Positions 63,168 through 64,000 of a DNA stretch of 64,000 bases are shown here, one piece after another; the first letter of the stretch is position 1; every line of letters begins with the position of its first letter. The DNA comes from Campylobacter sp. RM10537. Its GTDB lineage: Bacteria; Campylobacterota; Campylobacteria; Campylobacterales; Campylobacteraceae. Below the pieces are notes generated by a model that worked only from the letters and a program-made list of their open reading frames with translations, did no database searches and was not told where the DNA came from. The translations under genes and the position numbers were made by a program. The stretch spans positions 1,302,001 to 1,366,000 of the forward strand of contig NZ_CP059597.1 of the NCBI RefSeq assembly GCF_022369435.1. Direction: 5' to 3'.

Positions 63168-63992
63168 ATGCTCTATTTTATTCCTACTCCGATAGGAAAT
63201 TTAGGCGATATATCTTTTCGTGCTTTAGAGCTTTTAAAGACTTGTGAAATTTTTTTTTGCGAAGATACAAGAATAAGCAAGTCTTTGCTTTTATCACTTT
63301 CTCATAAATTTAAAATTGATTTTAAAACTAAAAAAATGATTTCTTTTCATTCTCATAATGAAAAGGAAATTTTAAAGAATCTAAATCCAGAAATTTTTTC
63401 TCAAGATATAGCTTTTTTAAGTGATGCAGGTATGCCAGGTATTAGCGATCCTGGGTATGCTTTAGTTGATTTTGCTTTGAAAAATGGTATTAAATTTGAA
63501 GTTTTACCAGGTGCAAATGCAGCTTTAGTTGCTCTTGTAAGTTCAGCTCTAAGTGAAAAAGAATTTGTTTTCATGGGTTTTTTAGCTAATAAAGGCAAAG
63601 ATCGTATAAAAGATATTCAAAGAGCTTTAAATCATTCTTATGCGAGTATTATTTATGAATCGCCTAAGCGAATTTTATCTTTGGTAGAGCAAATTTCTTT
63701 TATAGATGAAAATCGTGAAATTTTTGCAATAAAAGAAATTTCTAAAAAATTTGAAACAAAATTTAAAGGTAAAGCCAAAGAAGTTTTTAATGAACTAAAA
63801 GAAGCAAATTTGAATGGAGAATGGGTACTTGTTATTTCAAAAAATCATCAAAATTTAAATTATAATTCTTTATTAGAAAGTGATATTTTAGAGCTTGATA
63901 TTCCTCTGAAAACCAAAAGCAAACTTTTATCCAAAATCAATGGAAAAAGTCCAAAAGAAATTTATGCAAAACTGCTTTTAAGTCAAAATTAG
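63168..63992 (+). CDS. rsmI: 16S rRNA 2'-O-ribose C1402 methyltransferase RsmI
   Basis: 274 aa, tetrapyrrole-methylase fold. Motifs: FIPTPIGNLGDISFRA, FFCEDTRISKSL, FLSDAGMPGISDPGYALVD and LPGANAALVALVSS. A C-terminal EGEW-type block (LNGEWVLVISK) and a helical tail complete the protein. It 2'-O-methylates C1402 with RsmH to tune decoding. The stop is 8 bases from the window end. It probably shares the rpmE promoter. Confidence 0.95.
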   Translation: MLYFIPTPIGNLGDISFRALELLKTCEIFFCEDTRISKSLLLSLSHKFKIDFKTKKMISFHSHNEKEILKNLNPEIFSQDIAFLSDAGMPGISDPGYALVDFALKNGIKFEVLPGANAALVALVSSALSEKEFVFMGFLANKGKDRIKDIQRALNHSYASIIYESPKRILSLVEQISFIDENREIFAIKEISKKFETKFKGKAKEVFNELKEANLNGEWVLVISKNHQNLNYNSLLESDILELDIPLKTKSKLLSKINGKSPKEIYAKLLLSQN

Positions 63993-64000
63993 ATACAATC

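Overview
The window is AT-rich chromosomal DNA of a thermophilic Campylobacter close to C. jejuni and C. coli. The evidence is the low GC, the runs of genes in the order I remember from C. jejuni NCTC 11168, a sigma54-driven hook operon, a 16S-tRNA-Ala-tRNA-Ile-23S-5S operon, futalosine-type menaquinone and carboxyspermidine pathway genes, and hypermutable homopolymer tracts. Several proteins (SodB is the clearest) differ from what I remember of C. jejuni, so I do not name a species. Recall of the reference gene order is from memory.

Region by region. 1-4060: a leftward hook operon (a small fliK partner, fliK, flgD, start of flgE) with two sigma54 promoters. 4100-10365: housekeeping genes (typA, a small membrane protein, a diheme cytochrome c, a coiled-coil DUF2130 protein, a Bcr/CflA exporter). 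10362-20674: an accessory block with two mosaic pentapeptide-repeat membrane proteins, a type IIG restriction-modification enzyme whose stop codon overlaps the start of one of them, and a divergent SF1 (Upf1-like) helicase. 20675-21888: an ORF-less, strand-biased stretch with short direct repeats. 21889-27266: a complete rRNA operon on the minus strand, with visible processing stems. 27757-32712: ansA, recJ, pyrG and thyX.

32918-38236 is the most unusual structure. Two chemoreceptor genes face each other with identical signalling domains. Together with the duplicated 3' end of a methyltransferase gene they form a 1.4-kb, almost perfect inverted repeat around a 645-bp unique core. One receptor is frameshifted. 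The block also marks a break in gene order compared with C. jejuni NCTC 11168 as I remember it: the neighbours on the two sides are far apart there.

38537-52228: fliI and folE (leftward), then a tightly packed rightward run from tig to a kinase-like/phosphatase fusion, then leftward corC-type and SbmA-type genes. 52320-57128: carboxyspermidine dehydrogenase, a phase-variable (G9) methyltransferase, gene debris, sodB, tRNA-Glu, mntP and miaA. 57199-63992: a rightward series of overlapping genes for menaquinone (mqnP), molybdopterin (moaA) and queuosine (queE, queD), a haem lipoprotein, and translation genes (rsmE, rpmE, rsmI).

No CRISPR array, intact insertion sequence, integrase or prophage was seen.
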